Part shown: positions 42,161 to 50,385 of the stretch, in pieces | Layout: each line of letters starts with the position of its first letter | How positions within the stretch are numbered: the stretch's first letter is position 1 | Assembly: GCA_946542925.1 (NCBI GenBank) | Contig: CAMNLA010000052.1 | Location: forward strand, 1-64,000 | Source: UBA4363 sp002393965 | GTDB lineage: Bacteria; Bacteroidota; Bacteroidia; Bacteroidales; Paludibacteraceae | Direction: 5' to 3' | Length of the DNA stretch: 64,000 nucleotides | Notes under the pieces: generated by a model | The model's database searches: none | Told to the model about the DNA's origin: nothing | The model's input: the letters and a program-made list of their open reading frames with translations, nothing else | Translations under genes and position numbers: made by a program

Positions 42161-42802
42161 CTACTGTACTTTTTCGTCAATATACGTTGCCGCTTCGTCC
42201 GCTACATGCAACAGCCACGCAAGAGGATATTGGGAAAAGGCTGCAGCCAGAGAGAAATCGTTCGATGGTTTATTGTAAAGACCCATGTGATTCTGAATTG
42301 CTACGGCTTCCTCGTCTCTCAGCGGCATGTATTTCTGTATCAAATAGACCGACTTGGCTCCGTGTCCGCCATAGTTGAACAGTTCGTTCTTCGTATAATA
42401 CGGCTTTTTCTCCCACACTCCAGTCGCTTCATTTTTAACGTTGCGCCATGATATACTATAGCTGTTTACCTTACATACGTCATGAAGTAAAGCACAGATG
42501 GCAACTGTTTCTTCTGTAACTTGGACAACGTCTTTATATGCCTCACACAACCGCTTCAACTCTTTCCATACATTCAGGGAATGACGCACCAATCCTCCCT
42601 CACAGTCTAAATGAAAACGCGTCGAGGCTGGTGCCTTGAAAAAATCACTGGCCTTCGCGCTCAACTCACTCCCCTGAAATAGGTTTCCACTCTCCGCTGC
42701 TGTCTTTCCCGTGAGCCAGGAAAGCAGTTCCTCCGCCCCTTCGCGGTGTATGTTCTGTTGATAAACTTCAATGAATCTCTTTCCGTATTCCGTTGTTGGC
42801 AT
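42161..42802 (-). CDS. HD-domain hydrolase
   Basis: 213 residues. The HD metal-dependent phosphohydrolase pattern is seen as RHSLNVW, then the HD pair in ICALLHDVCKVNSY, HGAKSVYLIQKYMPL and LLHVADEAATYID. Members act on nucleotides or nucleotide second messengers; the substrate is unknown. It is first in the minus-strand cluster HD-M15-PAP2-TM2-DUF2752. Confidence 0.85.
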   Translation of the reverse strand: MPTTEYGKRFIEVYQQNIHREGAEELLSWLTGKTAAESGNLFQGSELSAKASDFFKAPASTRFHLDCEGGLVRHSLNVWKELKRLCEAYKDVVQVTEETVAICALLHDVCKVNSYSISWRNVKNEATGVWEKKPYYTKNELFNYGGHGAKSVYLIQKYMPLRDEEAVAIQNHMGLYNKPSNDFSLAAAFSQYPLAWLLHVADEAATYIDEKVQ

Positions 42803-42824
42803 GTCTCTTTCTTTTGGATTTCAC

Positions 42825-42832
42825 CAAAAATA
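42825..42832 (-). promoter_or_regulatory. -7 promoter box for the HD-M15-PAP2-TM2-DUF2752 cluster
   Basis: CAAAAATA on the plus strand reads TATTTTTG on the minus strand, a TAnnTTTG match 22 bases before the HD-gene ATG at 42802. Confidence 0.6.
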
Positions 42833-42927
42833 AAAAGTTTTTGCGACACGGACAAATCGAAAGGATTATGACTGCAGAGATATCTTCACAAAGGCTCCGC
42901 TCCAGGCTCCGATCTTGCCTTGATCAT

Positions 42928-44634
42928 TCATTTTTTTTCCTTTTCTGACTCTTCCAACAATTCATTGGCACGACGCATGGCAACGTTGATATTCGGGCAG
43001 ATGTTCTCCGACGTTCCCAGCAGAGTGTAGAAATCAGCCTTCTTCAGGGCTGCATGCACGTGAGGATTCACACCAGACAATACTATTCGGATTCCTTTCT
43101 TCTGACTCCGCCGACATAAGTTGCTCAGATTATAAATACCAGTCGAATCGACAAACGGAACTTTTCTCATTCTAATAACACGCACTTTCGGACGTCGACC
43201 CGGACGATTTTCTGTCACATCTTCAAAGCGGTTTCCAGCACCGAAGAAGTAAGGGCCGTTTATCTCATACACTTCCACCCCTTCCGGAATGACCAGATGC
43301 TCCTCATGTTCCAGTTTTACATCTGTTTCCGTACTGGCATCAATTTCATCCAGTATCTCCTTCACGGCTGTCGTCTCTGCCATACGTCGCATGAATAACA
43401 GACACGCAATGACCATTCCCACTTCAATGGCAACCGTCAAGTCAAACAGAACGGTCAACAGGAATGTGACAATCAAAACCAGCACGTCCGACTTTGGGTT
43501 TTTCAGTAAGGCAGAAAAAGCACGCCATCCACTCATGTTGTACGAGACAACAACCAACACACCTGCCAGACACGCCATCGGAATGTATTGCGCAAGCGGC
43601 ATTAAGAAAAGGAATATCAACAACAAAACTACTGCATGCACAATACCTGCAATCGGTGTTCTGCCTCCGTTGTCAATATTCGTCATCGTTCGTGCTATGG
43701 CTCCCGTTGCTGGAATACCACCAAATAAAGGAGACAGCAGGTTCGCTATTCCCTGACCGATGAGTTCGGTATTGGAATTATGACGGTCCGAAGTAACACC
43801 ATCTGCAACAGCGGCCGACAATAACGACTCAATCGCTCCAAGCACTGCTATGGTTAGCGCAGGAGCCAAAAGTCCTCGCATCCCCTCCCACGACAAGGCC
43901 GGAACCGAAGGAGATGGCAATGACGATGAAATACGAAAACGGTCTCCGATTGTCTCCACCGTCTCTACGCCACCATATTGCTTCAACAAGACAACCCCTA
44001 CAGTCATGACGACAATAGCAACGAGAGAACCGGGGATGCGTCTGGAGAATTTCGGAACAAGCAGAATGATGACAATGCTCAGCAATCCTATACTCGCACT
44101 CCATAGGTCAAACGATGTGGCAGAAAAATAAGCCATCCATTTTCCCGTAAAATCCGCAGGCAACGACTGTACATTCAGTCCCAATAAATCCTTCACCTGA
44201 GTGGTAAAGATGGTCAATGCTATACCCGATGTGAAACCAACTATAATCGGATAAGGAATGTATTTTATAATCGTACCTAAGCGCATCACACCCAAGGCAA
44301 TAAGAAATACTCCAGCCATCAAGGTCGCCAAAGTCAATCCCTCTATGCCATAGTCGTTAATGATACCGCATACAATGACAATGAAAGCACCGGTCGGACC
44401 TCCGATCTGCACCTTCGACCCCCCAAACAGAGAAATCGCAAGACCAGCCACAATAGCCGTTATGATGCCTTTCTCAGGCGAGACTCCACTGGCAATACCG
44501 AAAGCAATGGCCAACGGTAAGGCAACAATGCCAACAATGATTCCAGCTAACAGATCAGACAAAAAAATAGATCGGTCGTAGTGTTGCAGAGTAGAAAAAA
44601 AACGTGGGTGAAAATCCAAGTTCAGCTTCATCAA
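42928..44634 (-). CDS. SulP-family inorganic anion transporter with STAS domain
   Basis: 568 residues. About 10-14 membrane helices in residues ~20-420 carry the SulP signatures (DLLAGIIVGIVALPLAIAFGIASGVSPEKG, GGSKVQIGGPTGAF, GGIPATGAIARTMTNIDNGGRTP). A cytosolic STAS domain (~450-560) contains VEVYEINGPYFFGAGNRFEDV and VPFVDSTGIYNL. Possible substrates are sulfate, bicarbonate or dicarboxylates; sequence does not decide. The gene stands alone with its own promoter box at 44700. Confidence 0.93.
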   Translation of the reverse strand: MMKLNLDFHPRFFSTLQHYDRSIFLSDLLAGIIVGIVALPLAIAFGIASGVSPEKGIITAIVAGLAISLFGGSKVQIGGPTGAFIVIVCGIINDYGIEGLTLATLMAGVFLIALGVMRLGTIIKYIPYPIIVGFTSGIALTIFTTQVKDLLGLNVQSLPADFTGKWMAYFSATSFDLWSASIGLLSIVIILLVPKFSRRIPGSLVAIVVMTVGVVLLKQYGGVETVETIGDRFRISSSLPSPSVPALSWEGMRGLLAPALTIAVLGAIESLLSAAVADGVTSDRHNSNTELIGQGIANLLSPLFGGIPATGAIARTMTNIDNGGRTPIAGIVHAVVLLLIFLFLMPLAQYIPMACLAGVLVVVSYNMSGWRAFSALLKNPKSDVLVLIVTFLLTVLFDLTVAIEVGMVIACLLFMRRMAETTAVKEILDEIDASTETDVKLEHEEHLVIPEGVEVYEINGPYFFGAGNRFEDVTENRPGRRPKVRVIRMRKVPFVDSTGIYNLSNLCRRSQKKGIRIVLSGVNPHVHAALKKADFYTLLGTSENICPNINVAMRRANELLEESEKEKK

Positions 44635-44699
44635 TTATCTTTGATTAAAGAACAGATCTTGCTTATCAAGATCCATGTTTGTTTTTTGAAAAAGTGGCG

Positions 44700-44707
44700 C
44701 AAATTTA
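44700..44707 (-). promoter_or_regulatory. -7 promoter box for the SulP gene
   Basis: CAAATTTA on the plus strand is TAAATTTG on the minus strand, a TAnnTTTG match 66 bases before the ATG at 44634. It lies between the gene and the tandem hairpin repeats, so the repeats are not in the SulP mRNA leader. Confidence 0.6.
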
Positions 44708-44728
44708 CTCAAATCACCATTCATAGAC

Positions 44729-44883
44729 AAACCTTTTTAAAGTCAGATGAGCAGAGATAAGTTTACTTATTCTCTGCCATGACGTAAAAAGTGTTCATTG
44801 AAAATAAACCTTTTTAAAGTCAGATGAGCAGAGATAAGTTTACTTATTCTCTGCCATGGCGTAAAAAAGTGTTCATTGAAAAT
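44729..44883 (+). repeat. Tandem 77/78-bp hairpin-containing repeat, two copies
   Basis: Copy 1 is 44729-44805 and copy 2 is 44806-44883. They differ by one A/G change and one A insertion. Each contains an outer stem GTCA/TGAC (copy 2 GTCA/TGGC, a G-U wobble on the plus strand), an asymmetric internal loop (GATGA against CA) and an inner stem GCAGAGA/TCTCTGC extended by TAAG/CTTA with a TTTA loop. A diverged third copy is at 47351. No coding potential. Confidence 0.85.
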
Positions 44884-44897
44884 AAACAAAAAATAAC

Positions 44898-44941
44898 CTG
44901 CCTCGAATCAGTCCTTCTTTCGGACTCGATTCGGGACAGGT
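44898..44941 (-). terminator. Terminator after the rubrerythrin gene
   Basis: CCTG-CCTCGAATC-AGTCC pairs with GGACT-CGATTCGGG-ACAGG around a TTCTTTC loop. On the minus strand it is followed by TTATTTTTTG, a U-rich tract. Confidence 0.75.
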
Positions 44942-44975
44942 GAGGATTCTGCTTACGTCAGTTCTCTTCCTGAAA

Positions 44976-45518
44976 TCAGTAGTTCTCAGCCCTAATCTGG
45001 AAGTAAGACTGAGGATGATCACATACCGGACATACCTCCGGAGCCGATTTTCCTACTACAATATGTCCGCAATTGGCACATTGCCAGACTGCATCACCGT
45101 CTTTGGAAAACACCTTTTTCTCCTGGACGTTCTTCAACAATGCGCGGTAACGGGCTTCGTGCTCTTTTTCTATGGCAGCTACTTGTTCAAATTTTTCGGC
45201 AATCTCGTCAAAGCCCTCCGACCGGGCCTCTTCTGCCATTCGCTGATACATGTCCGTCCATTCGAAGTTCTCTCCAGAGGCCGCTGCCTCCAGATTGGTG
45301 GCCGTGTCACTTACCGAACCACCGTTCAATAACTTATACCACATCTTGGCATGCTCCTTCTCGTTGGCTGCCGTTTCTTCAAACAGAGCCGCAATCTGCA
45401 CATACCCGTCCTTCTTGGCTTTCGATGCGAAATACGTATATTTATTACGCGCCATTGACTCGCCTGCAAACGCTTCCTGTAGGTTCTTTTCCGTTTTGGT
45501 TCCTTTTAGTTCTTTCAT
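44976..45518 (-). CDS. rbr: Rubrerythrin
   Basis: 180 residues. The four-helix ferritin-like diiron domain carries ExxH pairs (EETAANEKEHAKMW and EQVAAIEKEHEARY, with FAGESMARNKY). A C-terminal rubredoxin domain has CANCGHIV and CPVCDHP (two CxxC pairs). It reduces hydrogen peroxide in the cytoplasm of anaerobes and is part of the oxidative stress response. It appears to be monocistronic. The promoter was not recognised. Confidence 0.95.
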   Translation of the reverse strand: MKELKGTKTEKNLQEAFAGESMARNKYTYFASKAKKDGYVQIAALFEETAANEKEHAKMWYKLLNGGSVSDTATNLEAAASGENFEWTDMYQRMAEEARSEGFDEIAEKFEQVAAIEKEHEARYRALLKNVQEKKVFSKDGDAVWQCANCGHIVVGKSAPEVCPVCDHPQSYFQIRAENY

Positions 45519-45678
45519 AGTACTTTGTGAATGTTGATTGATATTTTATTTCAAATAGAAGTTTTTCTCATCATGACAAGGTGCTTCTCAATCTTCTTCT
45601 CTCTCCTGACTTATCAATTAGGTTGGTAAATATAAGTTTTTTTTCTTTCCGACACAAACCGCCAATCTTATTCCCGTT

Positions 45679-46602
45679 TTACTTCGGATGCGCAGTGTAT
45701 TTCACTAAAAGATGATCTGGCCCATACGATTTCTTCGATTGGCGCAAACCATCTATTCCCAAGTCTTCTTCCCTGTTGATCCACTCATAACGCTCTGGTA
45801 GATGACGGACATACTCTTGACATATCACCGGATAGACCCCATCATATTCTGTATCGCCTTTTTCTATACAGATATCGTATGTCGAATGGTTTATCGGTGC
45901 TCCAAGACAGAATCCAATCATCTTTCCTTTTACATAAATCCCCCCTCCTGTTATTCCGACAGAATTCCAGTTATTTATTATGCGAAGCATCATTCTTCTT
46001 TCATTATCATACATCATTCGCTCTTCATCCTTTCCTTTTCTTTCTGCCCACTTCTCCGCAAGTGCCAGACAGGACATTCCTTCCCCGACACTGAGCTTCC
46101 GATACTCGTATTCTGGATAGGATTTCTTGAATCGATTGATATGGTTACGACGACTTTGCAATTTCTTTCCTGCAAAGTATTGAAGCGTATCTCTTCGGTA
46201 TAGGTAATCAGAATAATCTCGCTCCGTCTTCAGTTCATATTCCCCTCCGAAGTGACGGCACAATACAGACTTGACTCTCTCTGAGGTTACGACAAGAGCG
46301 TACTCCTTACCCACCTCTCTGGCAGCATCTCGACGAATTGCCTCAATGATTGCAACGTATCTCTCTTCGTTCCACTCCTTCCCTTTGGGTATCGGAGATA
46401 GATAAGTCCATTTCCCATCTACTTTGAATCTGAAAAGCAGATGCTCATCCAGCTCCGCACATTCCGTTCCGTACAGAAATTGCCAACCATATAAGTTGGC
46501 AAATGACAAGTCACAATTCCCGTCTTCCCCTTCCATTGTATAGGATTCAACAAGGGAACGGTGCACGAGGTCCAACGGACGGAAAGTCAGTTCTTGCAAC
46601 AT
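45679..46602 (-). CDS. DUF2156 / phosphatidylglycerol lysyltransferase C-terminal-like protein
   Basis: 307 residues. It matches the two-GNAT DUF2156 pattern: N-terminal CDLSFANLYGWQF, central RDTLQYFAGKKLQSRRNHINRFKK, GKMIGFCLGAPIN, and the C-terminal WINREEDLGIDGLRQSKKSYGPDHLL. Members resemble the aminoacyl-transferase domain of MprF but lack its membrane part; the acceptor here is unknown. It starts 9 bases after the acyl-ACP thioesterase stop and is probably co-transcribed. Confidence 0.88.
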   Translation of the reverse strand: MLQELTFRPLDLVHRSLVESYTMEGEDGNCDLSFANLYGWQFLYGTECAELDEHLLFRFKVDGKWTYLSPIPKGKEWNEERYVAIIEAIRRDAAREVGKEYALVVTSERVKSVLCRHFGGEYELKTERDYSDYLYRRDTLQYFAGKKLQSRRNHINRFKKSYPEYEYRKLSVGEGMSCLALAEKWAERKGKDEERMMYDNERRMMLRIINNWNSVGITGGGIYVKGKMIGFCLGAPINHSTYDICIEKGDTEYDGVYPVICQEYVRHLPERYEWINREEDLGIDGLRQSKKSYGPDHLLVKYTAHPK

Positions 46603-46611
46603 CTACGGTTC

Positions 46612-47319
46612 CTATCTGGAAAACTCCATGATACACACATCGCGGTCATTGCTTCTCAGGACGATAAAGTATCGCCCCTCCCACTCCATGGCGAACGACC
46701 GTATCTGCTCCCCATATTTCACTGGGGCCTTATACTCTATGCGGAAGCGCACAAAGTCCTCATATGACAAAGGCAAGAGTTCCATAGCCATCCGGACATA
46801 TTGTGCGTTGTTTACGTGTCCGTTATAGTCAATATCGTTCCGTTCGATGGATATAAGGTCTCCTTCCCGCAATTTCGTCTTGTCAAAACGAATATGACGG
46901 TCTGCATATTCCATCTCACTCTTTTCATCCAGATGCATGGTATCAATAACCTCTTGAGGAATGTTGGTAAGGACTCCCGTAGCACGATTCACAAAAGCTC
47001 CCATGCTCCACGATTGGTAACAGGGACGACCCGATATGTCAAAGATATGCGTGTTGCGAAAACCGAATTTACCCTTCATTTCATAGACACTGGTCTGCGT
47101 ACGCAGGTCTTCTTTGAAGTCAGGAACTCGAAGTATGTCAACCTGTCGGAAGACGAGCAGCTGCGCCATACCCTCTTTCTGAAAGTAGGACTCAACTCCG
47201 GGTTCCGAATCCAGCCACATCTCACTGCAGTCTTGCATCATCTGCATCGCTGCATAGAATTTCAGTTTCCGACGCGTGTCACATCTTGAAGTAGTAACTT
47301 TATGATTTAATACATACAT
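46612..47319 (-). CDS. Acyl-ACP thioesterase
   Basis: 235 residues, a double-hotdog acyl-ACP thioesterase (FatA-like). It releases fatty acids from acyl carrier protein. Two hotdog units lie at ~1-135 and ~150-235; the catalytic region is the DIDYNGHVNNAQYVRMAMELLP motif, with MAQLLVFRQVDILRVP and SWSMGAFVNRATG in the first half. It lies 118 bases downstream of the cytidylate-kinase-like gene; that gap is almost entirely the third copy of the hairpin repeat. Confidence 0.92.
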   Translation of the reverse strand: MYVLNHKVTTSRCDTRRKLKFYAAMQMMQDCSEMWLDSEPGVESYFQKEGMAQLLVFRQVDILRVPDFKEDLRTQTSVYEMKGKFGFRNTHIFDISGRPCYQSWSMGAFVNRATGVLTNIPQEVIDTMHLDEKSEMEYADRHIRFDKTKLREGDLISIERNDIDYNGHVNNAQYVRMAMELLPLSYEDFVRFRIEYKAPVKYGEQIRSFAMEWEGRYFIVLRSNDRDVCIMEFSR

Positions 47320-47350
47320 TGTTAAGATTCACTATAATATATTTTTTTTC

Positions 47351-47400
47351 GAAAGCCAGATGAGCAGAGTCAAACTTGCTTGGACTATGCCATGGCTCAA
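47351..47400 (+). repeat. Diverged third copy of the hairpin repeat
   Basis: It shares AAAG(C)CAGATGAGCAGAG and TGCCATGG(C) with the copies at 44729-44883. The outer stem is GCCA/TGGC in place of GTCA/TGAC, a compensated change. The inner stem is GCAGAGTC/GGACTATGC with different sequence and one G-A mismatch. The asymmetric internal loop GATGA/CA is unchanged. Confidence 0.7.
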
Positions 47401-47436
47401 AAAAAGGACTATTGCAAATGAACAAATAACTCCGGT

Positions 47437-48054
47437 TTATTTAATTCCTTGAGCAACAACAAAACGTTCTATCGCATCTACGGTACATTCGATACCGATC
47501 TTCGAGACATTGATACACAGATCATAAGAGTCCGCTCTTCCCCACTCTTTTCCTGAATAGGTGTTGTAGTATTTGGCTCGGTTGCGGTCCGTGTGCCGCA
47601 ATAGCTTTTCTATTTTTTCTCGATTCTGTTCTCCCGTCCGCTCACAAATGCGAGCAATACGATCTTCGGTCGTGGCACTCAGAAATACAGAGACCATCTT
47701 CGGATTATCACGAAGGACATAATCCGAACAGCGTCCGACAATCACACACGACGATTCCTCTGCCAATCGACGGATCACATCACTCTGCACCTGAAACAAC
47801 ATCGTTCGCGACATGTAGTTTCGGTGTGAGTAGTTCTCATCCATCCCATTGCTGTATAACCCCTGAAAGAAACGCAGAAAACGCGGCACTTCATCTACCT
47901 TTTCAAAGATAGATGGGTCAAAACCGATTTCTTTGGCAGCCAATGGAATCAATTCCTTGTCATAATACTTGTATCCCATACGCTCAGCAAGTTGCTGACC
48001 GACGGAACGCCCTCCACTGCCGAACTGACGGCCGATGCTGATTACTGTATTCAT
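47437..48054 (-). CDS. Cytidylate-kinase-like family protein
   Basis: 205 residues. P-loop in ISIGRQFGSGGRSVGQQLAERMGYKYYDKEL, then SCVIVGRCSDYVL, VFLSATTEDRIARICERTG and DRNRAKYYNTYSGKEWG. It is the Cmk-like family (Cytidylate_kin2); true CMP kinase activity is uncertain because a separate cmk usually exists in these genomes. It begins 22 bases after the MATE stop and is probably in the same transcript. Confidence 0.88.
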   Translation of the reverse strand: MNTVISIGRQFGSGGRSVGQQLAERMGYKYYDKELIPLAAKEIGFDPSIFEKVDEVPRFLRFFQGLYSNGMDENYSHRNYMSRTMLFQVQSDVIRRLAEESSCVIVGRCSDYVLRDNPKMVSVFLSATTEDRIARICERTGEQNREKIEKLLRHTDRNRAKYYNTYSGKEWGRADSYDLCINVSKIGIECTVDAIERFVVAQGIK

Positions 48055-48076
48055 TGCTTCTTTGTTTTGATTTCTT

Positions 48077-49510
48077 TTATTTAGACTGTGGCTTAACCGT
48101 AATCATCCTGCGGAAATCCTTTAACTGTACCGCATATAGTATCACAGCCGTGATTGTCGCCAGAATGTCTGAAAATGGCATTGCATACCACACTCCGTCT
48201 AAACCCCAGAATAGTGGGAAAACGAACAACGACGGGATTAGAAAGATCATCTGACGTGTGGCGGAAATAAAAGCCGCCTTGCCCGCTTTGCCAATTGACT
48301 GGAAGAAGGTTCCGACTATCATGGCAAACCCCGCGACCCAAAAGACAATATTGACAAGAAACAACGCTCTGGAAGCCATCTTTCGCAATGCTTCATCCGT
48401 CGTGAACAACGAGGCAATCGTGTCCGGCAACAACACACATAGCAACGTGGCAATAGCCGTAGCAACCGTAGCGTAAATAGCAGCATACTTGAACACCTCA
48501 ATCATGCGGTCGTATTTTTGCGCTCCGTAATTATAGCCCGCTATCGGTTGCATGCCCTGCGATATACCCATGACAATCATGACAAACAACATCGTGAAAG
48601 CAGAGACAATACCGAATGCTCCAATTGCAACGTCTCCTCCATTAGGGATTTCTGACATGCCCCCGTATTTCTGCAACTGAAGATTGATAACGATGACAAC
48701 CAGACAAGCACAGGCATTCACGACAAAAGGCGAAATGCCAATGGAGACAATACCAAAAACAATATTCTTCTTCAATCGGAAGATTCCCCTTCTGAAACGG
48801 ATATAGGAATCCTTACTTGACAACAACAGACTTACCCAAATCAAGGCAACTATCTGAGCCAGGACTGTTGCAAGAGCCGCTCCCCGAATGCCCCAGCCGA
48901 ACACAAAAATAAATAACGGTGCCAATACCAGATTGATTGCCACCGTCAAAAGGGTGGCATTCATCGCCTTACGAGGATTTCCCGATGAACGGAGTACACT
49001 GTTCAAGCCAAGATAGAGGTGCGTCACGACATTGCCTGCCAGGATGATGGTCATGAAATCATGAGCATATGGCAAAGTCGTATCGCTGGCACCGAAAAGA
49101 CGAAGCAAAGGGTCTAAGAACAGAAGCCCGAATGCCGTCAGCAGGAATCCCAAAATCAAGTTCAACACCACTACATTTCCTAATACATACGTAGCCCCAT
49201 CACGGTCATTCTGACCCAGTTTGATGGATATCAATGCCGAACCGCCAGCTCCGACCATCGCTCCGAAAGCCGCTCCAAGGTTCATCAGCGGAAACGTGAT
49301 TGCCAATCCGGCAATCGCCATCGAGCCTACACCCTGACCTATAAAAATGCGGTCTATCACATTATAAAGCGACGAAGCCATCATGGCTATGATGGCTGGA
49401 ACCGAATAGTTAATCAATAATTTAGCTACGCTCTCTTTCCCCAACGCATCTGGCGAGTTCCCCTCGTTACGCTCCCGCTCTATGACGGTTTCTCTCCTTT
49501 CTTCGTCCAT
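48077..49510 (-). CDS. MATE-family efflux transporter
   Basis: 477 residues with 12 predicted membrane helices. N-terminal LINYSVPAIIAMMASSLYNVIDRIFIGQGVG, LGQNDRDGATYVLGN, GLNSVLRSSGNPRKAM, and the second-half IVMGISQGMQPIAGYNYGAQKYDRM are MATE signatures. It exports cationic compounds or drugs in exchange for Na+ or H+; substrate unknown. The N-terminal ~20 residues are charged and cytosolic. Confidence 0.94.
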   Translation of the reverse strand: MDEERRETVIERERNEGNSPDALGKESVAKLLINYSVPAIIAMMASSLYNVIDRIFIGQGVGSMAIAGLAITFPLMNLGAAFGAMVGAGGSALISIKLGQNDRDGATYVLGNVVVLNLILGFLLTAFGLLFLDPLLRLFGASDTTLPYAHDFMTIILAGNVVTHLYLGLNSVLRSSGNPRKAMNATLLTVAINLVLAPLFIFVFGWGIRGAALATVLAQIVALIWVSLLLSSKDSYIRFRRGIFRLKKNIVFGIVSIGISPFVVNACACLVVIVINLQLQKYGGMSEIPNGGDVAIGAFGIVSAFTMLFVMIVMGISQGMQPIAGYNYGAQKYDRMIEVFKYAAIYATVATAIATLLCVLLPDTIASLFTTDEALRKMASRALFLVNIVFWVAGFAMIVGTFFQSIGKAGKAAFISATRQMIFLIPSLFVFPLFWGLDGVWYAMPFSDILATITAVILYAVQLKDFRRMITVKPQSK

Positions 49511-49538
49511 TCTCTTTGGTTTCTTGCTTGTTTTTCGG

Positions 49539-49546
49539 CAAAGATA
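49539..49546 (-). promoter_or_regulatory. -7 promoter box for MATE and the Cmk-like gene
   Basis: CAAAGATA on the plus strand is TATCTTTG on the minus strand, 28 bases before the MATE ATG at 49510. Confidence 0.7.
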
Positions 49547-49844
49547 CTCTTTTTTCCATGAATTAAACGTCTGTATTTTCTGCCCGAATGAACACGGAGC
49601 TTTCTGAATTTATAATGATTTAACGATTAACTTAAATTGTTTCATGTGAATGGTTTCGGCATCCGAAAAAAATCCTATCAGGCTTTGGCCTGACACAAAC
49701 TTGTCCCTGTCTTCTTGGCATATATATGTCTTTGTGTATTTCACGCAAATAGAACCAACAAAATCATATGAACAACCTCGAATATCTCAGACTTCTTAAT
49801 GTTCTCTCCTTTCCTTGATAGTCCCCTTTTTCTCTGACTTAGAT
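49547..49844. other. Gene-free spacer between MATE and DUF4332 genes
   Basis: About 300 bases of AT-rich DNA. I see a short inverted repeat (ATCAGGCTTTGGCCTGA near 49677-49693) but no coding region or recognised RNA. Confidence 0.5.
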
Positions 49845-49873
49845 AAAAAAAGAGGGCCTCGCCCTCTTTTTTT
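49845..49873. terminator. Terminator after the DUF4332 gene
   Basis: A 13-bp stem (49845-49857 with 49861-49873), core AGAGGGC/GCCCTCT, 3-base loop, flanked by A and T runs; active on either strand. Confidence 0.88.
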
Positions 49874-49903
49874 ATAAATGGTCGCTTACCCACCAGAGAA
49901 GAA

Positions 49904-50311
49904 TCAGTACGTCATCACGGCAGGCAATGTCTTCGCTTCGTCAATCATCTTCTGAAGCTCACTCTCTCCTGGAACACGGTTGACAAGATTCTTCTTGGCA
50001 TTCACTTCCGCCATCTTGGCCGCTAGATTAGCAGCTACGCGATGCCCGAATTCCTTTACCGTGTCCACACCCGAAGCCTCAAGCAGTTCTGCGAACTGAG
50101 GTCCAACTCCCTTGATTCGGAACAAGTCAGCATGATTCGTCCACTTGAGAATCAGTTTGTCCGATATACCCGTCTTCTCAGCCAACGCTTTGCGTCCTTT
50201 CGGGGATGCGCAGGATTCCAATAGATCTTCTGGTGTTTGGATTCCTGCTGCCGTCAGTTTTTCAGCATATACCCCTCCGACACCTTCAATGTCAATGATT
50301 TTGTAAGCCAT
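49904..50311 (-). CDS. DUF4332 helix-hairpin-helix protein
   Basis: 135 residues with tandem helix-hairpin-helix-like motifs (IEGVGGVYAEKLTAAGIQTPEDLLES and RIKGVGPQFAELLEASGVDTVKEF), each with the turn GVGxxxAExL. This DUF4332 architecture suggests non-specific DNA binding; no further role is known. It is monocistronic with a strong terminator. A TAAAGATA near 50341 is a near-match to the promoter box. Confidence 0.85.
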   Translation of the reverse strand: MAYKIIDIEGVGGVYAEKLTAAGIQTPEDLLESCASPKGRKALAEKTGISDKLILKWTNHADLFRIKGVGPQFAELLEASGVDTVKEFGHRVAANLAAKMAEVNAKKNLVNRVPGESELQKMIDEAKTLPAVMTY

Positions 50312-50385
50312 AATAGATATTGATTTAAGATTAACAACCTAAAGATAAGCGTTTTTCAAAAAAAACATTTGTCCTACCTCTTTTT

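Noticed and set aside
44729..44883. Considered an insertion sequence or transposon end
   Set aside because: Units have no transposase, no terminal inverted repeats of the usual kind and no visible target-site duplication. A small non-autonomous element is still possible.
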